Part shown: positions 23,069 through 31,041 of the stretch, in pieces
Position numbering within the stretch: the first letter of the stretch is position 1
How the letters are laid out: each line of letters starts with the position of its first letter
Origin: an uncultured Porphyromonas sp.
Lineage (GTDB): Bacteria > Bacteroidota > Bacteroidia > Bacteroidales > Porphyromonadaceae
Assembly (NCBI RefSeq): GCF_938023125.1
Contig: NZ_CALHDW010000019.1
Location: forward strand, 1 to 31,041
DNA: 31,041 nt
Direction of reading: 5' to 3'
Translations under genes and position numbers: made by a program
The notes under the pieces: model-generated
Database searches by the model: none
What the model was told of the DNA's origin: nothing
What the model saw: only the letters and a program-made list of their open reading frames with translations

Positions 23069-23947
23069 ATGAAAAAGAAATTACTGCTGTTTATGCTGTG
23101 TTTGAGCGTTGGAATGACTGCTCTTTCACAGAACAAGACTGATATCTATGGTCTATTGACGGCCATAGATCATCCGTCAAAACCCACTCAAGGAGCTATC
23201 CTTGCCATTATGACTGAGAGTCAATATATCCCGATTGAACTGAGTACAGGTGAGTATGTCCCAGTCTCTACACCTCAAATGCTTTGTGGTAAGCCTATTC
23301 AAATGGATAGCATCTATCACTTTGTTCGTACTGAAACGAACGGAGTTTTCTCCTATAGCTTTGAGCAACTCTATAAGGGAGCCTCCTACATCAACGCGGA
23401 AGGATACTTTGTTTCTGCGCTTATGGGACCATCAGCCCCTGGAGGAGCCCCCCTGCCAGGAGTCGAATATTATTTTGAGACAAAACAGGGAGAAAAAATG
23501 CGATGTGCTTCATTCCAAGGTGAATCAGGAGAAACTGGCACATATTGGACTTTAGGAGGCTGGAGCAAAGGGCACACCTATGAAAAAGGAATTGATGGAT
23601 GGGGAAGCAACAATAAGCCCGATAGTTGCTACTCAGTTAGATTCCTAGTTTTGTCTCCGAGCATTTATATACCAACCCAATTATTGTTCGGAACGCCTAT
23701 GTCCACAGAAACTTTTTCCCCTCGGGAACCTCAGATTTTTTCTGACAAACTCACAATCAGTATTCAGGCTTATGAACCAATGAAAAGCGTAGCTATCATT
23801 GAAATGGATGGAATTATCAATATCTACAGAGCCAATGGGGATACGCATATTGATGTCCCTAAGGTCCGTTTTGACCATCCATTCATTATGCGAATAGAAT
23901 ACATGAAGGAAAACTCAACATTCACTCAAAAAATATACACGAAATGA
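23069..23947 (+). CDS. Secreted protein of unknown function, coupled to the C25 peptidase
   Basis: The 292-residue product begins with a signal peptide (MKKKLLLFMLCLSVGMTALSQ). An in-frame ATG four codons earlier (23057) is also possible. No family is recognised. The mature part has glycine-rich segments (ALMGPSAPGGAPLPGVEYYF and GTYWTLGGWSKGHTYEKGIDGWG), then beta-rich sequence to the end, with no T9SS sorting domain and no lipid cysteine. It follows the ketosynthase by 45 bp, and its TGA overlaps the protease ATG by 4 bp, so the two should be made in step. A periplasmic partner, inhibitor or chaperone of the protease is possible but not shown. Confidence 0.75.
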   Translation: MKKKLLLFMLCLSVGMTALSQNKTDIYGLLTAIDHPSKPTQGAILAIMTESQYIPIELSTGEYVPVSTPQMLCGKPIQMDSIYHFVRTETNGVFSYSFEQLYKGASYINAEGYFVSALMGPSAPGGAPLPGVEYYFETKQGEKMRCASFQGESGETGTYWTLGGWSKGHTYEKGIDGWGSNNKPDSCYSVRFLVLSPSIYIPTQLLFGTPMSTETFSPREPQIFSDKLTISIQAYEPMKSVAIIEMDGIINIYRANGDTHIDVPKVRFDHPFIMRIEYMKENSTFTQKIYTK

Positions 23948-26763
23948 AACGAATATCTATAATCATATGTCTTATACTCCTTGCTTCTCTGGGTATTAAG
24001 GCACAACACATTTCCGGGTCATATATACCATTTGAGTCATATATACCAAGTGCGAAAGCATGCTTTACTAAAGAAGATTATCGGGCAAGTTCAACAGTTG
24101 CTCCTACGTGTACAGCTCCTCTCTCTTGGAATGCCGATAGAACAGTCAAGCCTTCCACGTATTTACTTAGAAACCTTTCGAATCTTCCTCTATACTTATT
24201 AGTGGTGGATCAAAATATATATCCGTCTATCAGTGACAATTTGAATGATTATGCTCAAATTATCGCCAATAAATTTGACTGTGATGTATTTATAGTTCGA
24301 GTAAATCCTGGAGGATCTGCCATTGCTTTAAGAGAAAGACTGCAAAGCTACAGACCGAATTTATTCGGATGCTTTTTCATTGGAGATGTTCCCTACGCCG
24401 AATACCAAATTGAAAATGAAGACAATAAGGGTTACAATACAACATTCCCCTGTGATTTGTTCTTTATGGATTTGGATGGAGAATGGGTTGATCAAAAAAG
24501 AAGCCCTGGTCCTACTAGCAAATTTACAGAGGGGGCAGATGGTAAATTTGATAGGCATTTTGGGAATGTGCAGCCTGAGATTTTTATAGGAAGACTTCCT
24601 CTGTATAAGAAGGCAAGCTATTCTGAACAAGTCTCCTTAGTGAATCAATACCTTAAAAAAGTCAGTGCACATTGGTGTCAATCCGATGGAATATCACGAC
24701 AGGCTTTAATGTATATAAATAAGTCTTGGTCTCAAAATGAATATCAAACAAAAAACAACTCTGAGAAAATTACTCCTCTAAAGCGAGCTGGGTTTGAGAT
24801 TGACATTTACAATTGGCTTCACCATAGTTCATTCTTCTCTTTTAATGATTATCTATCAAGACTAAACTCTTCAAGATATTCTTATGTCAATCTTTGGTGT
24901 CATTCTGGAATTGGGCATCATGAATTTGAGACGGATAAATCGCGTACTTACTCAAATGGTTCAGAGTTTTTGAACTCTTCAATTACTCCAATAATATATA
25001 ATTTGTTCTGCTGTAGTGCTCTTCGATGGACAGATCTAGATAATCTAAATGGTGAACCTTTTCTTGCTGGATCATATATCTATGGGAGTAAGAGCAATGC
25101 TCTTGCAATTATTGGAAGTACAAAGGTAGGCTCAATGCTTGAATCAAGAGCTTTTCATGATCTTCTCGCACAATCAATCTCTATTGGAGAAGCATATATG
25201 CGTTGGTGGAACTCACGGAATATTTTCGGTGGTGTTTTTTCTGATTTTGACATTGGGTGGCATTATGGTCTAACTATAATTGGCGACCCATTAGTTCGAC
25301 TTGTCAATCCCATAGACCTCTATATGCAAGATGCTCCAGATGACGACGGCTCTATGCCCAATGCGATGGATAATATGAAGTACAACTTCTGGGAAAGTCA
25401 AGATATATGGATTCGTAATCAGCGAGACGGAGGTACGGAGCATCAAAACCCCGTCTACAGAGATGGTAAGCCCGTATTTGTCTATGCTCGCATCCGTAAC
25501 AGAGGAGTCAAGACCTCTCCACAAGGAGCGACGGTGACGCTTCGCTGGTCACAAGCGGGTATATCACTGGATTATGACTCTTTCTGCGGTAAGAATAAGC
25601 TCGATAATGGTGTCGCTACGGGCGGACTAATCGGCACTAAGGGAATACCATCCGTTCGCCCTAACGAGAGCGTTGTCATCTGCTTCCCATGGTATATCAA
25701 AGACCCCAAGCAGTATCAGCAGTACGCTAAAGATGCGTGGCACTACTGCCTACTAGCAGAGATAGAGAGCATACAGGAGCCTATATCGGAGAAGATGCAC
25801 AACCTACGAGACTATGTCAAGAGCTACAATAATGTGGCGATGAAAAACATCTACAACATTGAAGTCTCAGATGATGACAACAGTCTCATCAGTGGTGTCA
25901 TCTCTATACACAACCCGTCAATAGACAATCGCATCTATAAGATTGAACTAGAGACTTTTGATAAGAATACCTTGCAACAAACTAATCTCTGCACCAAGGC
26001 GGAAGTTTCCCTCATCCCTGATAGAATGTTGTACCACTCTATGGTAGGAAATAAAGCAGAGTTACGCAACTTACAGCTACTCAAGAGCGAGGGTCGCTTG
26101 GTGGCTCAGACAGATCTAGCCTCAATGGATAAGGTTTGTCTAGCCCCTGGGGAGATGGGATTGCTCAATGTCAAGTTCAACTTCAAAGAGCAGATGGCTG
26201 ACCTTGATGGGGAGTATATCTGTCGTGTCCTACTCAAAGATCAAGAGACGGGAGAACTCGTTGGTGGCGAGACCTATGTCATCAAGAAGAAGTCCCGCCC
26301 TAACTTCGACGTAGTGATAGGACATAAACTAGAGGAGGGAGCCGTGCGTCTTGTGGCGCAGCAGATATCTGAGCCAGCGACCTATCGTTGGCGAGACAGC
26401 GAAGGAGAGCTACTCTCTGAGGGACTAGAGTTTACCACCAAAACCTCAGCACCCGTTCAACTAGAGGTCGAGGCAAAGGTCGATGGAGTAAAGGGGGAAG
26501 CTCTATTTGAAGGAGGCTCTAGTTCTCTCGCTGGCCTCTTGACTATATCTCCAAATCCCGCAAAGGATTATCTTGATGTGAAGGTGAAAATGGAGAGTGA
26601 AGCTTCTCTAATTATAACCTCTGTCGCAGATGGGTGTAGCTATATATATCCAATCTTAAAGGAAGGGAGGATAGATGTTGGTTCCCTACCACGTGGTAAA
26701 TACTTAGTTAGCCTCTTCTGTAAAGAAGAAATGTATGATAAGCAAGTAATTATTCTAGAGTAA
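23944..26763 (+). CDS. Gingipain-family (C25) cysteine peptidase with T9SS sorting domain
   Basis: The 939-residue protein has a signal peptide (core about 4-18, then KAQ). A C25 catalytic region spans roughly 60-460: LFGCFFIGDVPYAEY, the aspartate-rich FFMDLDGEW, EIFIGRLPLY, the candidate catalytic histidine in WCHSGIGHH (His320 followed by Ser-Gly rather than His-Gly) and the candidate catalytic cysteine in LFCCSAL (Cys356 or Cys357). IIGDPLVRLVNP closes the domain. Immunoglobulin-like beta regions follow to about 860. The end (ISPNPAKDYLDVKV ... LPRGKYLVSLF ... VIILE) is a type A T9SS sorting domain, so it should be exported and anchored or released at the surface. Base composition jumps from 18 G+C per 60 (24721-24780) to 36 per 60 (25501-25560), so the gene looks mosaic. 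Confidence 0.88.
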   Translation: MKRISIIICLILLASLGIKAQHISGSYIPFESYIPSAKACFTKEDYRASSTVAPTCTAPLSWNADRTVKPSTYLLRNLSNLPLYLLVVDQNIYPSISDNLNDYAQIIANKFDCDVFIVRVNPGGSAIALRERLQSYRPNLFGCFFIGDVPYAEYQIENEDNKGYNTTFPCDLFFMDLDGEWVDQKRSPGPTSKFTEGADGKFDRHFGNVQPEIFIGRLPLYKKASYSEQVSLVNQYLKKVSAHWCQSDGISRQALMYINKSWSQNEYQTKNNSEKITPLKRAGFEIDIYNWLHHSSFFSFNDYLSRLNSSRYSYVNLWCHSGIGHHEFETDKSRTYSNGSEFLNSSITPIIYNLFCCSALRWTDLDNLNGEPFLAGSYIYGSKSNALAIIGSTKVGSMLESRAFHDLLAQSISIGEAYMRWWNSRNIFGGVFSDFDIGWHYGLTIIGDPLVRLVNPIDLYMQDAPDDDGSMPNAMDNMKYNFWESQDIWIRNQRDGGTEHQNPVYRDGKPVFVYARIRNRGVKTSPQGATVTLRWSQAGISLDYDSFCGKNKLDNGVATGGLIGTKGIPSVRPNESVVICFPWYIKDPKQYQQYAKDAWHYCLLAEIESIQEPISEKMHNLRDYVKSYNNVAMKNIYNIEVSDDDNSLISGVISIHNPSIDNRIYKIELETFDKNTLQQTNLCTKAEVSLIPDRMLYHSMVGNKAELRNLQLLKSEGRLVAQTDLASMDKVCLAPGEMGLLNVKFNFKEQMADLDGEYICRVLLKDQETGELVGGETYVIKKKSRPNFDVVIGHKLEEGAVRLVAQQISEPATYRWRDSEGELLSEGLEFTTKTSAPVQLEVEAKVDGVKGEALFEGGSSSLAGLLTISPNPAKDYLDVKVKMESEASLIITSVADGCSYIYPILKEGRIDVGSLPRGKYLVSLFCKEEMYDKQVIILE

Positions 26764-26786
26764 AATGTATTTGTCTCTAAGTAGTG

Positions 26787-26815
26787 TTGATAAGTTCATT
26801 TTTTTTGTATTTTTG
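26787..26815 (+). promoter_or_regulatory. Promoter of the surface-protein operon
   Basis: TTG at 26787-26789, 18 bases, then TATTTTTG at 26808-26815 matches the Bacteroidetes consensus. The start would be near 26822, about 90 bases before the ATG at 26913. Confidence 0.6.
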
Positions 26816-26912
26816 TGGCGAACCTTCTTCGGTGTCGTCGGAGAGGTTTGGGATTAAGGTGGATTTGGGTATTTCCCCTCTCTGCCAGAAGAATGAAGTA
26901 AAAAGAGTGAAT

Positions 26913-27605
26913 ATGAAATGTAGTGTACGTTTGGTCCTATTTGCCTTGGTCTGCATGTGTGCAACCATGGCCCATGCACAGGGCACTAAGGCTAAGATCT
27001 ATTTGAATTCCGGCGAGGTGTGCCGTGGTTTTATTGATGGCTATCCTTTGCAGGAGACCGAAGAGATCTCTGTTTTTGATTTTCAGGTGGGCAAGAAACT
27101 TCGCTTTGAGAGAAAGGATATTGCTCGCTTAGTGATTGAGCCTGAGAAGATGAGTGATGACTCTGTGGTCTTCTCTTCGGTCAATGTCTACATCAATAAG
27201 AATCTGACCGTGCGTCGCTTTGTTCGCTCTGTGGTGGTGACGCCTCATATTGCAGTCTTTGTCGGGATCTATGCCAAAGGTTTGTCAAAAGAGGGGAATA
27301 CTATTTATTATAAACAGAATAGTGGGCTCTATCCGCAGGAGTACTATTACTTGATCCGCCGAGGAGAGTCTTCGGCTTCTGTTTGGTTTGTGGCGGACTT
27401 CGAGGCTACCAATGACGTTTCTAGTTCGGTCAAGAAGCGTTTCATTAAGCAGTCTGTAGCTTATTTCCATGACGCCCCTGAGCTGTGTGCTCGTCTGGAA
27501 AAGGGCGAGTTTGGTCCGGGTGAGTGGGAAAAGGTGATTTTCGCCTATCTGCAAGAGCGTTATCCCGTATCGGATGAGGAGGATTCTGCGATTCCTACAA
27601 CTTGA
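26913..27605 (+). CDS. Exported protein of unknown function
   Basis: The 230-residue protein has a signal peptide (MKCSVRLVLFALVCMCATMAHAQ). An upstream in-frame ATG at 26784 would put 43 polar residues before the signal and overlaps the promoter, so 26913 is preferred. The mature protein begins with a short beta domain (AKIYLNSGEVCRGFIDGY, then FDFQVGKKLRFERKDIARLVI) like the opening of Bacteroidetes exported proteins that respond to nutrient or envelope state. A beta region follows, then a charged C-terminus (ARLEKGEFGPGEWEKVIFAY). No catalytic motif is visible. It leads a three-gene unit. Confidence 0.72.
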   Translation: MKCSVRLVLFALVCMCATMAHAQGTKAKIYLNSGEVCRGFIDGYPLQETEEISVFDFQVGKKLRFERKDIARLVIEPEKMSDDSVVFSSVNVYINKNLTVRRFVRSVVVTPHIAVFVGIYAKGLSKEGNTIYYKQNSGLYPQEYYYLIRRGESSASVWFVADFEATNDVSSSVKKRFIKQSVAYFHDAPELCARLEKGEFGPGEWEKVIFAYLQERYPVSDEEDSAIPTT

Positions 27606-27631
27606 TCTTTATGTTATCCATAATCTAGAGA

Positions 27632-28285
27632 ATGAATATGAAAAAGTTGGTTTTGCTCTCTCTCGTGGGAGCCCTCTTGTCAGTACTTCCTCTTACTGCA
27701 CAAGTTGCTTTTGAAAACTTTGAGGATGGAGATAATGAGTATCTATTTACTCGCAGGTCGTCTGTTTTCTCTCTTTCTGTTGGTATGCCGGGGTCTATAA
27801 TGTCTTTGCCCTCACGCACGCCCGAGGCCTATGTTGTTGCCGGTAAGATACCCTCTATTGCGTTGGAGTATTCTCAAGGGCTATGGGACTTCCATAAGGG
27901 TTGGGTTATGTCCTATACCGGAGGTTTAGAGTATGTACGTAATGTGACCTCTCTCATCAAGGGTGTTGATATCAATGCTGAGAAGTTTAAATACGACTAC
28001 CATCTCAAAGATGCTGATAATAAAACGTTCCATGAGTTTGATGCCTTTACCGGGATTGGCTTGCACAAGAGCTTTAGTGCTAAGTTCGAAGTGTATGTGA
28101 AGGGGTATTTGGTGATCCAGTTCTTGTCTCAAGATGACGATGATTTGTTGCGGGAAAAGAAAGGGTTATTCAATCTGCAAGGTCGTATAGGTGCCCGTTA
28201 TGCGTTCTTCAAAAGCTTTTCGGCCTTTGCGGAGACGGGCTACATGAGAGACTATGCTCGCCTAGGGGTTGCTTACCAATTCTAA
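27632..28285 (+). CDS. Small outer-membrane beta-barrel-like protein
   Basis: The 217-residue product has a signal peptide (MNMKKLVLLSLVGALLSVLP, cleavage near LTAQ; Met3 is an alternative start). Alternating beta strands follow with the aromatic-glycine pattern of an 8-stranded barrel (GWVMSYTGGLEYVRNV, FDAFTGIGLHKSF, GRIGARYAFFKSFSAFAETGY), ending in RLGVAYQF. The terminal phenylalanine is the usual outer-membrane insertion signal. It follows its neighbour by 26 bp and precedes the BspA-like gene by 40 bp. Function is unknown. Confidence 0.72.
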   Translation: MNMKKLVLLSLVGALLSVLPLTAQVAFENFEDGDNEYLFTRRSSVFSLSVGMPGSIMSLPSRTPEAYVVAGKIPSIALEYSQGLWDFHKGWVMSYTGGLEYVRNVTSLIKGVDINAEKFKYDYHLKDADNKTFHEFDAFTGIGLHKSFSAKFEVYVKGYLVIQFLSQDDDDLLREKKGLFNLQGRIGARYAFFKSFSAFAETGYMRDYARLGVAYQF

Positions 28286-28325
28286 GCCTCACACCTATGA
28301 CATAAAAGTAGAAGCCAGATTAACA

Positions 28326-30533
28326 ATGAAACAGAGCTATATTTTAGGTTGTCTTGCGGGTGCAATGCTTGCCTCGGGCGCCGCATGGGCCTCTCCCTCC
28401 GGCTCCCCTCTTGCAAAGCCCTCTAGTGCTGCCATGCAAACGGCTCAGCGACCCCTACAAGAGGGGGTGGACTATGAGCTGACGGAAGATCGTAAGGGGC
28501 TGGCTGCTTGGATGGCAGAAGACCTCGCTACCGTAGACTTTACGGCCGATCCTGTACTTGCGCAGCTTGAGTATATCGATGTACGAGCCTTCTTTATGCG
28601 TAGCTCTGTAGAGCATGTCTTATTACCCGAGACGCTCACCACCATTGGCGAAATGGCATTTTGCTATTCGGCGCTCAAAGAGATCACTCTGCCCCAAAAA
28701 TTAGAGCACCTCGGAGAGATTGATGGAGTAACGGCCAATCCCTTTGCCGGCTGCTCCAGCCTAAAAAGTATCTCGGTAGCTGAGGGAAACAAGCGCTTTA
28801 AGGCACAAGATGGTGTGCTTTTTATGGCAGGAAATACCCTTGTTGCCTATCCTTTGGGGAGTGATAAGACTAGTTATACTATCCCCGAAGGCGTGCAATA
28901 CCTTGGTCAAAGTTGTTTCTCAGGAGCCTTCTCTCTCCAAGAAGTGGTTTGCCCCTCCTCGCTATATCGCATCTCGGCTCTTGCCTTCGAAGATGTGGAG
29001 ACGCTTGCCAAAATTACCCTTAACGAAGGGCTAGAGTATATTGAGTGGGGAGCCTTTAAGCGTACGGCTATAGAGACCCTTACGCTACCTAAGAGCTTAA
29101 AGATGCTGGAAGATGGTGCGGACTACGAAAACCCCTTTGTCGGCATGGAGCATCTCAAGTCAATCTCTCTTGCCGAGGGTACAACCTTCCTCCAAATAAG
29201 GGATAAGGCTCTATACCTTGCCGAGGAGCCGGTATTGATTGCTCTGCCTGCCCGGAGTGGGCATACTTCCTTTGCTCTAGGGGGAGAGACAACAGCCATT
29301 GCTGTGGGGGCTTTTGCCTATCACCGTACCCTCGAGAGCTTCAGTGCCCTGCACCATATGCGCATACCGCTCCGTGCCTTCGACTCTTGTGCCAAGTTGC
29401 GCACCGTGGAGCTAAAGACCGGTACCCCCTTTATTGGCACACAGGCTTTTAGTGATTGTGTGCAGCTGACGGCCCTTACCATCGGTGTACCCTTTGTGCC
29501 TACTCTGGAGGATGAAGATGCCTTCGATGCAGTACCCAAGGGCTCTTTTGTTTTGCATATCCCTAAGGGGTACTCGGCTGCGGAGTACAACAAAGGTGCC
29601 GTGTGGCACGCTGCTCTAAAAGGGGCTACGGTGGCTACGGACGCCACTGCTGCTCAGTGTATTGTATTGCATCGGGGTGAGTATGCTTCGCTTGGGGCTG
29701 ATGCACAAGGGGCTGCATTCCATAGCAGTTGCCCCGTCGTTGCCCCTCGTACTGACGATGGTACCCAGATCTTTGGCAATGTTGTAGGGGTTACCTCCAT
29801 TGTCTTGGGGGACGGAGCCGAACCTAGACTCTTCTTGGCAAAGGTAGAACCTAAGCACACGGGCTTACTGACCCCTTGGCTCAATCGCTACGACCGCACT
29901 CGTCGGTCTATTGAGGAGTATGAGCACAATGTGGCACACCGTGTAGTAGTGAAGGAGGAGGATAACTTCGGCGCTAAAATGGTAACTTTTGCGGACGAAA
30001 AGGCCCCGGGAGTTGCGGTTGCCTATATGTTCTTTGATGATGAGGCAGCCGAATATGTCACCTGGACTTTTGACTCAAAGAGCCTTTACGAAAAATCCAA
30101 AGTGGGCGACTTCTTGGCCGAGCGGTATGCTCCAGCTACAGGAAAAGATATTGATGATGAGCCTTTCGACGGCTTTGTAGGCCCCGATGGCGTGGGTTAC
30201 GAGTACCGAGAACTGAGTGTGTCTGAAGAGGTGGAGCCTGTGGTGTCGATAGCCTTCTTTATTAGTCAGGAGTCTACATTCAAGGCTAATCCTCTCCCAA
30301 CGGTACCTGTGGTTGCTACGGAGGTAGCCGCCTTGCGCTTCGATGGAGGCCGGCTCCACTTCCCCGAGGGGGTGCAAAGTCTGTCGGTTTACTCGCTCGA
30401 TGGCACCCTTGTATTACGCGAGGGCGTGTTGGGTAGTACCTCCTGCTCTCTTGAGGCTTTGCCTAAGGGTGTCTATTTGGTGGTGGCAGATCGCCCCAAT
30501 GCGAGCCGCCTTGTACTCAAACTGATTCGCTAA
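28326..30533 (+). CDS. BspA-like leucine-rich repeat surface protein with T9SS tail
   Basis: The 735-residue protein starts with a signal peptide (MKQSYILGCLAGAMLASGAAWA). The frame is open back to 28269, inside the previous gene, but the signal begins at 28326. BspA/LRR_5-type repeats fill about 70-420: VLLPETLTTIGEMAFCYSAL, ITLPQKLEHLG, CFSGAFSLQEVVCPSSLYRI, NEGLEYIEWGAFKRTAIETL and CAKLRTVELKTGTPFIGTQA. An unrecognised region follows (about 430-660). The end (GVQSLSVYSLDGTLVL ... ALPKGVYLVVADRPN ... LVLKLIR) fits a type A T9SS sorting domain, though the usual NP start motif is weak. BspA-like proteins of oral Bacteroidetes bind fibronectin, fibrinogen or other bacteria; the ligand here is unknown. 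Confidence 0.85.
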   Translation: MKQSYILGCLAGAMLASGAAWASPSGSPLAKPSSAAMQTAQRPLQEGVDYELTEDRKGLAAWMAEDLATVDFTADPVLAQLEYIDVRAFFMRSSVEHVLLPETLTTIGEMAFCYSALKEITLPQKLEHLGEIDGVTANPFAGCSSLKSISVAEGNKRFKAQDGVLFMAGNTLVAYPLGSDKTSYTIPEGVQYLGQSCFSGAFSLQEVVCPSSLYRISALAFEDVETLAKITLNEGLEYIEWGAFKRTAIETLTLPKSLKMLEDGADYENPFVGMEHLKSISLAEGTTFLQIRDKALYLAEEPVLIALPARSGHTSFALGGETTAIAVGAFAYHRTLESFSALHHMRIPLRAFDSCAKLRTVELKTGTPFIGTQAFSDCVQLTALTIGVPFVPTLEDEDAFDAVPKGSFVLHIPKGYSAAEYNKGAVWHAALKGATVATDATAAQCIVLHRGEYASLGADAQGAAFHSSCPVVAPRTDDGTQIFGNVVGVTSIVLGDGAEPRLFLAKVEPKHTGLLTPWLNRYDRTRRSIEEYEHNVAHRVVVKEEDNFGAKMVTFADEKAPGVAVAYMFFDDEAAEYVTWTFDSKSLYEKSKVGDFLAERYAPATGKDIDDEPFDGFVGPDGVGYEYRELSVSEEVEPVVSIAFFISQESTFKANPLPTVPVVATEVAALRFDGGRLHFPEGVQSLSVYSLDGTLVLREGVLGSTSCSLEALPKGVYLVVADRPNASRLVLKLIR

Positions 30534-30630
30534 GCATCGTCTAAAGCTATTGCTCCTCCTCTTTCTTCGTCCGCCGATTGTGGCAAACGTGAAGGGGGAG
30601 GCTAGCGAGTGCTTGCTACTCTTGTCTTTT

Positions 30631-30659
30631 TTTGCCATCTCGTTTTTTTTTTATCTTTC
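30631..30659 (+). promoter_or_regulatory. Candidate promoter of the right-edge lipoprotein gene
   Basis: TTTG at 30631-30634, 17 bases, then TATCTTTC at 30652-30659 is a near-consensus match. The leader to the ATG at 30766 would be about 100 nt. A weak hairpin (TAGC/GCTA near 30603-30618) with a T-run ending at 30633 just before it may terminate the BspA-like operon. Confidence 0.4.
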
Positions 30660-30765
30660 GCCACGAAACGAAATTTGTCTCTGACAAAGGGGTTGATGAT
30701 AAGGGGCTTATTATTGTCTATACGTGCGTATTATTCCTAATATAAAACACTAAAATAATAAAGAT

Positions 30766-31041
30766 ATGAAGCGAGTATTATCCATCTTAATCTTGGGAGT
30801 CGCACTCTTCTCGTGCAGTCAAAGAGGACCCCTGGGCGGTCAGAATAAGGTGAACAAAGAGCAACAAGACACCACCAAAAACAATGAAGGGGAGAATAAT
30901 GGCAATACAGATGGCCCCAACACTCCACCTCAGGGTGAATATATCTGTTCAGGGCATCAGATAAACCGCTACTATAAGATCAGCGCTCTCTCTATCAGAG
31001 AGGATGCTCTCAAAAAAGATAATCATGGAAACTATCTTATG
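30766..31041 (+). CDS. Lipoprotein, N-terminal part (cut by window edge)
   Basis: Ninety-two codons are present with no stop before the window ends. The start MKRVLSILILGVALFSCSQ is a clear lipoprotein signal, with Cys17 as the lipidated residue. A low-complexity linker rich in N, T, G, P and Q (about 20-58) follows, then the first structured residues (GEYICSGHQINRYYKISALS). The linker suggests a domain held away from the membrane. Family and function cannot be judged from this fragment. Confidence 0.8.
   Translation, partial: MKRVLSILILGVALFSCSQRGPLGGQNKVNKEQQDTTKNNEGENNGNTDGPNTPPQGEYICSGHQINRYYKISALSIREDALKKDNHGNYLM

Overview
The window looks like a chromosome segment from a Porphyromonas-like member of the Bacteroidales. 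Four things point there: an rRNA operon end with Bacteroidetes-type 23S and 5S sequence; promoters of the TAnnTTTG type with no Shine-Dalgarno sites; a periplasmic dipeptidyl peptidase IV; and a gingipain-family (C25) peptidase and a BspA-like protein that both end in type IX secretion (T9SS) sorting domains. The identification rests on recognised sequence features only, and no species is claimed.

Layout. 1-613: 3' end of a 23S rRNA, a 5S rRNA and the operon terminator. 614-1777: a long non-coding stretch holding a promoter-linked hairpin RNA candidate, a 16-codon ORF that runs into a second hairpin, and a degenerate 22-bp tandem repeat. 1778-3892: an AT-rich fused GmrSD-like (DUF262-DUF1524) nuclease, probably anti-phage. 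4282-8950: a promoter, three coupled genes (RND/MMPL pump, LolA-like carrier, DUF1302-like barrel) and a terminator, readable as one envelope lipid-transport operon. 9362-19345: a long co-directional run of housekeeping and envelope genes (murI, META lipoprotein, DPP IV, lipA, coaX, outer-membrane protein, TPR protein, lptC-like, CBS/CorC membrane protein) ending in a strong terminator. A second copy of the 22-bp repeat follows.

19771-20643 (minus strand) is a lipoprotein of unknown function. Next come the relic of an IS30-family transposase and an AT-rich block: a TetR regulator, a beta-ketoacyl-ACP synthase III (KAS III) homologue, an unknown secreted protein and a C25 peptidase with a T9SS tail (21268-26763). 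This block has its own promoter, with a palindrome lying on the -33 box, and looks acquired. It is the best candidate here for an undescribed system: a regulator and a lipid-type ketosynthase tied to a secreted protease pair. 26913-30533 is a three-gene surface operon (unknown exported protein, small barrel, BspA-like LRR protein). A lipoprotein gene runs off the right edge.

All functions are assigned by motif recognition by eye. No database search was possible.
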